NCBI GenBank assembly: GCA_030601485.1
Contig: JAUVTO010000068.1
Coordinates: 1 to 8,936 of the forward strand
Direction of reading: 5' to 3'
Length of the DNA: 8,936 nucleotides
Origin: Desulfobacterales bacterium
GTDB lineage: Bacteria > Desulfobacterota > Desulfobacteria > Desulfobacterales > UBA11574
Under the pieces are notes generated by a model that saw only the letters and a program-made list of their open reading frames with translations, was not told the DNA's origin and ran no database searches. The number at the start of each line of letters is the position of its first letter. The first letter of the stretch is position 1. The position numbers and the translations under genes were made by a program. Shown piece after piece: positions 5,483 through 8,936 of this stretch.

Positions 5483-6325
5483 CTATTTTTGCACCTTATT
5501 TTCCCGGACCTGAAGATAGACCTCACGAAGTGCCGTATATGGATCTATGGCCGATTTTTTGAGGGACTCGTAATCCCCTATGCGAAATGAGGTGTTATTG
5601 ACTGTATCAAATGCCCTTATGCCAATAGACGCTTCAGCCGGCTCAACATAGCTTACAGGATCCAGAAAAAAGTCCCCGGCCCTTCCAATTGAATCACGCA
5701 ATGTGGACGGCCCTAATATCGGCCACACAATGTAGAATCCGTTTCCAAGGCCATAGTTACCAAGGGTTTGGCCCAGGTCTTCTGAATCAGGAGGGATAAG
5801 TCGGGGATATTTATCAGCCGGACTCCCGAATCCAAGAACACCTATGGTTGTGTTTACAACAAACCTTGAAAATTCAACCGCCGCAGCATTCCCTTTTGCC
5901 TGAAGCATGCAGTTGACCAGTCTTATCGGAGTTGTAATGTTGCGGAAAAAATTTCTTACACCGGTTCTGATAAAATCCGGAGCCACTGCCTTGTATCCTC
6001 TGGCCAGAGGTTTAAGCGCCCAGAAGTAAAGCTTGTCATTGAAATGGAACATGGCCCGGTTCCAGGGCAAAAAGGGGTCTGCCACCTGTATTTTTTTTTC
6101 TTCAAATTCCTCTTCAAAAAAATCTTCATCAGATTTATCTTCTATAATATCCGGGTCTGATGGAATCTGTTCTGCCTCATCGGTTGTGACTTGCCGGTCC
6201 TGATCACGGTGTATATCTTCCGATACCGCCTGGGAAGGAGTCACCGGCCTATGAGCACACCCTGTAAACAAAAAAACGAAGAACAAGAAAAACAAAAATA
6301 TAGAAGTCAGTTGTTTTTTTCTCAT
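5483..6325 (-). CDS. mlaA: MlaA (VacJ) family outer-membrane lipoprotein
   Basis: A 280-aa lipoprotein. The signal peptide has a positive start (MRKK), a long Phe/Leu core (8-20) and a lipobox FTGC with the lipidated Cys at 23. Ala at +2 favours sorting to the outer membrane. An acidic linker (about 57-77, rich in Asp and Glu) separates it from the MlaA domain. Family blocks are DPFLPWNRAMFHFND (83-97), FFRNITTPIRLVN (126-138), GQTLGNYGLGNGFYIVWP (185-202), LGPSTLRDSIG (204-214) and SAIDPYTALREVY (258-270). In E. coli MlaA with a porin extracts phospholipids from the outer leaflet and hands them to MlaC; this family role is well established. Here it is the second gene of a pair with an RND exporter (27-bp gap, same strand) and not with visible mlaFEDB genes. 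It ends 13 bases from the convergent mini-corrinoid gene. Confidence 0.93.
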   Translation of the reverse strand: MRKKQLTSIFLFFLFFVFLFTGCAHRPVTPSQAVSEDIHRDQDRQVTTDEAEQIPSDPDIIEDKSDEDFFEEEFEEKKIQVADPFLPWNRAMFHFNDKLYFWALKPLARGYKAVAPDFIRTGVRNFFRNITTPIRLVNCMLQAKGNAAAVEFSRFVVNTTIGVLGFGSPADKYPRLIPPDSEDLGQTLGNYGLGNGFYIVWPILGPSTLRDSIGRAGDFFLDPVSYVEPAEASIGIRAFDTVNNTSFRIGDYESLKKSAIDPYTALREVYLQVRENKVQK

Positions 6326-6351
6326 ATTATCAAATACCTTTCTAACCCGGG

Positions 6352-8868
6352 CTAACCTTCTTTGGCTTCATGCCCAAACGGTTTAAAAACCACTATCAGT
6401 TGCGGTAAAAGCGTCAGAGAGGCGATTAAGGCAATCAACATTGCCAATCCTGTTAACAGTCCAAAATAAATGCTTGGAATAAAATTGGACAAAACCAGAA
6501 TCGAAAAACCGATAATGATTGTCACCGACGTATAAAACATTGCATGGCCGATGCTTCCATGACACCGATGCATGGTCATAATATAATTCCGGTCGATTTG
6601 AAACTCATTTGTAAATCTGTGTATATAGTGAATCGTGTCATCTACAGCAATTCCAACACTAATTGACGCTATGGTAATTGTCATCATATCCATGGGAAGA
6701 TTCAACCAGCCCATGACGCCAAGGACAACGCCAATGGAAAGCAGATTGGGTAAAATGGCGATCAAGGCTATTTTCAAAGACCTGAAAAGGATCAAAAACA
6801 TGCCCATCAGTGCCAGTATTACAACGCCCAGTGTCAGAATTTGAGACCTGAAGAGACTCTGCAGCATATTGTTGTATAAAACCAGCATTCCGGATAAATG
6901 AACATGTTCTTTTTTTAAACCCAGCTTGTTTACCAGATCATGCCGGATCTTTTTAAGCAGTTCGTTCCGTCTTAAAGATTTTTCAGAGTCTCTGACACGG
7001 ATTGATAAACGGACCTGATTATTCTCAACAGATACGTAAGGTTTTATCACCATAGTTCTGAATTTTTCCGGCAGCTCAGTATATAGCAAGGCCAGTTGAA
7101 AATTATCGAGCGGCTTGTCGTTGTTTAATTTTTCAGCCACCTCCATCATGGTTCCCAGAGACAGAATCTTACCGGTTTCAGGCAGACTCTCAAGATAATT
7201 ATGTACAGCGACAACCCGGGCCATCTTGGCTGAAGTAAACCAGTATTTATTTTTGCTTTCCGCTTCATCAAATTCATCAAACTCGTCAAATTCATCACCA
7301 TCTTCCATTGCGGTTTCAGATGCCGCAGCAGGTACTGATTCTGCAATCTTTTCAAAATCAACAATCACATTCAGAGGCGTGGTGCCGCCCAGATTCTGAT
7401 CAATAACTTTCATACCCTGATAGATCTCGGTTGTATGTTTAAAATAATCGATAAAACTGTTTTCAACCGTCAGCCTTGATATTCCAATTGCGCTGAGTAT
7501 AAAGGCGATACAGCTTATTGCCAGGATAAATGTGCCGTGTGCCTGGGTGAACCCGGCTAAAAACGATGTCAGTGAAAAGCGCGGTTTTTTTCCGGGACGC
7601 AGAGGTTGTTTACTCGTCAGCATCAACACGGATGGAAACAGGAGAAAGGTCATCACCAGGGATACAATAATCCCGGCGCTCATCATCCAGCCAAATGTTA
7701 TCACCGGCAGGATGTTGCAGAGCAGCAGCGAACCGAACCCCGCGATTGTTGTCAGCGCGGCATACAGGCATGGCTTAATCTTCAAACGAACCGTATCGAG
7801 TATAAGTTGCCGTTGCCCGGCCTCCGGATTTTTCAAACTGAGTTCGCGATATCGCACAATCAGGTGGATGATTATGGCCATAGTGATAATCAGTTGTAGG
7901 GATATAAAATTAGACGATATGACCGTAACCTCCCAGTCAAACAATCCCAGAAGTCCCATCATACAAATTGCGGAAAAAGCGCAGCAGAGTATCGGCAAAA
8001 AGATCCAGCGTATTTTTCTGAAAATAATACCTAAAGTGAGGCTTAGAAAAAACAGCACCCCAAGGCCGAACACTTTGAGGTCGTTTTTTATAAAGCTGAT
8101 CAAATCGTCCGCGATCATGTTGACGCCCCCGAGGAAGAGTTGGGAATCCTGACGAAATTTGTCCATAATCGCACGGATTTCAGTAATATCCTGATGCCGG
8201 ATTTTCCTTATCTTGTCCCGGTGCTTTCTGAATTGCTCGGTGACGTTTCTGAATTCAGCAACTTCCGCAGCAGTAAGGGAGCCATCAGCTTTTTTTTCCT
8301 GAAAACCATTGCGACGGGCAAGTAGGTCCCGGTAAATATCATCGATTGGAAAGTATATAAGAAGTGCGGTGGTTTTAAGATCCGGACTGACCAGAAGGTT
8401 TTGATAAAGAGGGCTGTTTTTAAACTCGATTCTTGCCAGTTTTTTGTCAACCGTTTCAGATTCCAGTGTCCGGATATTGGCGGACAGTTCTTTAATCGGC
8501 ACCGGCGGACTTTCCAGCAAAGGGACGTCAAGTATTGAAACCACTGAAGACACCCTTTCCATCCCCTTTAATTCATCACGCAACCGGCTTAGGTTTGACA
8601 GTACCTGGTCTGAAAACAGATCACCTTCAGGAGCGTAAGTCATCACCAGATAATCTTGCAGACCATATCGTGAATCGATAAGCCGCGAATAACGCAGATC
8701 TTCGTCATTTTCGAGAACCAGAGTTTCTGCTGATGCGTCAAGTTTGAAGTCCTTTGCCTTATAACCCAGGAAAGAGACCACCGCCAAAATGCAGATAATG
8801 ACTAATCCGGGCCGCCTTAATATGACATTATCAAAAAAACGCACGGTCAGAGAGTGAAGTGTTGTCAT
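6352..8868 (-). CDS. RND/MMPL-superfamily exporter (HpnN-like lipid transporter)
   Basis: An 838-aa inner-membrane protein with twelve predicted helices in the RND 1+5, 1+5 pattern: about 21-36, 265-283, 288-310, 314-337, 366-388, 391-417, then 444-463, 672-695, 698-720, 724-748, 776-795 and 798-826. Two large periplasmic loops lie at 38-262 and 465-670. In the second half GIAVDDTIHYIHRF (739-752) holds the acidic pair D743/D744 expected for proton coupling; the matching helix of the first half (LIITMAIIIHLIVRY) has no acid. The second loop carries an acidic insert with three FDE repeats (527-535). An in-frame TAA at 8878-8880 fixes the start region, although no strong ribosome binding site is visible. 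It precedes mlaA on the same strand. Family members move lipids, hopanoids or lipoproteins; the cargo here is inferred to be a lipid. Confidence 0.9.
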   Translation of the reverse strand: MTTLHSLTVRFFDNVILRRPGLVIICILAVVSFLGYKAKDFKLDASAETLVLENDEDLRYSRLIDSRYGLQDYLVMTYAPEGDLFSDQVLSNLSRLRDELKGMERVSSVVSILDVPLLESPPVPIKELSANIRTLESETVDKKLARIEFKNSPLYQNLLVSPDLKTTALLIYFPIDDIYRDLLARRNGFQEKKADGSLTAAEVAEFRNVTEQFRKHRDKIRKIRHQDITEIRAIMDKFRQDSQLFLGGVNMIADDLISFIKNDLKVFGLGVLFFLSLTLGIIFRKIRWIFLPILCCAFSAICMMGLLGLFDWEVTVISSNFISLQLIITMAIIIHLIVRYRELSLKNPEAGQRQLILDTVRLKIKPCLYAALTTIAGFGSLLLCNILPVITFGWMMSAGIIVSLVMTFLLFPSVLMLTSKQPLRPGKKPRFSLTSFLAGFTQAHGTFILAISCIAFILSAIGISRLTVENSFIDYFKHTTEIYQGMKVIDQNLGGTTPLNVIVDFEKIAESVPAAASETAMEDGDEFDEFDEFDEAESKNKYWFTSAKMARVVAVHNYLESLPETGKILSLGTMMEVAEKLNNDKPLDNFQLALLYTELPEKFRTMVIKPYVSVENNQVRLSIRVRDSEKSLRRNELLKKIRHDLVNKLGLKKEHVHLSGMLVLYNNMLQSLFRSQILTLGVVILALMGMFLILFRSLKIALIAILPNLLSIGVVLGVMGWLNLPMDMMTITIASISVGIAVDDTIHYIHRFTNEFQIDRNYIMTMHRCHGSIGHAMFYTSVTIIIGFSILVLSNFIPSIYFGLLTGLAMLIALIASLTLLPQLIVVFKPFGHEAKEG
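7264..7290 (-). repeat. 9-bp tandem repeat coding FDE-FDE-FDE in the exporter
   Basis: Three near-identical nine-base units encode Phe-Asp-Glu three times (residues 527-535), within an acidic run in the second periplasmic loop. Units differ at only a few bases, which suggests slippage expansion. The insert probably lies at the surface and may vary between strains. Confidence 0.7.
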
Positions 8869-8898
8869 ATTGATCGCTTACAGGAAGATAGAATTCAC

Positions 8899-8936
8899 GT
8901 AACCGTTCACAGGTTCAGGGTTCAACGTTCAGGGTT
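8899..8936. repeat. Left end of a second GGTTC-rich repeat, cut by the window edge
   Basis: GTAACCGTTCACAGGTTCAG (8899-8918) matches the left end of the 315-513 repeat (GTGACCGTTCATGGTTCAG) apart from one or two substitutions and one inserted base. GGTTCAGGGTTCA (8912-8924) is the exact reverse complement of 472-484. The unit continues to the last base of the window. It lies in the leader of the RND exporter gene, where no clear promoter was seen. Confidence 0.55.

Noticed and set aside
7264..7290. The nine-base repeat as a phase-variation tract
   Set aside because: Unit length is a multiple of three, so changes in copy number would not shift the reading frame.
7532..8152. A 206-codon plus-strand open frame within the exporter gene
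   Set aside because: It lies fully antisense to a well-supported RND exporter and its translation shows no domain pattern.

Overview
The window looks like chromosome from an anaerobic, Gram-negative deltaproteobacterium, probably a sulfate reducer of the Desulfobacterales type. This is inferred from the mix of genes: a CooC/AcsF-type nickel ATPase and a small relative of the corrinoid iron-sulfur protein (Wood-Ljungdahl carbonyl branch), an acyl-CoA dehydrogenase, a phasin-like protein, and an RND exporter paired with an MlaA lipoprotein (outer membrane). The intergenic regions carry GAACC/GGTTC-rich and GGAATATT-rich short repeats, which I associate with such genomes. No RNA gene, CRISPR array, transposase or phage gene was seen.

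Layout. (1) Bases 1-1683, minus strand: the N-terminal part of a phasin-like coiled-coil protein, cut by the window edge, lies downstream of a complete acyl-CoA dehydrogenase. They are separated by a repeat-rich spacer of about 230 bp with inverted ends. (2) Bases 1684-2102: a divergent intergenic region with a GC-rich hairpin, a 17-bp tandem repeat, a perfect small palindrome and a possible sigma70-type promoter. (3) Bases 2103-5469, plus strand: CooC-like ATPase, PrmA-like methyltransferase (start codon directly after the cooC stop), a 268-bp repeat-bearing spacer, an RNase Z-like metallo-beta-lactamase-fold hydrolase, and a 206-residue protein that reads as a reduced corrinoid iron-sulfur protein large subunit. 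(4) Bases 5483-8868, minus strand: a 12-helix RND/MMPL exporter followed after 27 bp by an MlaA (VacJ) lipoprotein, converging on block 3.

How the genes may work together. The exporter and MlaA lipoprotein probably form an envelope lipid-trafficking pair. In block 3, CooC supplies ATP-dependent nickel handling for CO dehydrogenase/acetyl-CoA synthase, and the last gene carries the C-terminal corrinoid-site domain of the CO dehydrogenase/acetyl-CoA synthase partner protein. The small protein joins a degenerate iron-sulfur domain (two of four cysteines left) directly to that C-terminal domain, without the TIM barrel of the full-length subunit. This is the most unusual item here. A link between the CooC/PrmA-like pair and the hydrolase/mini-corrinoid pair is an inference from proximity and theme, not proven by the sequence.
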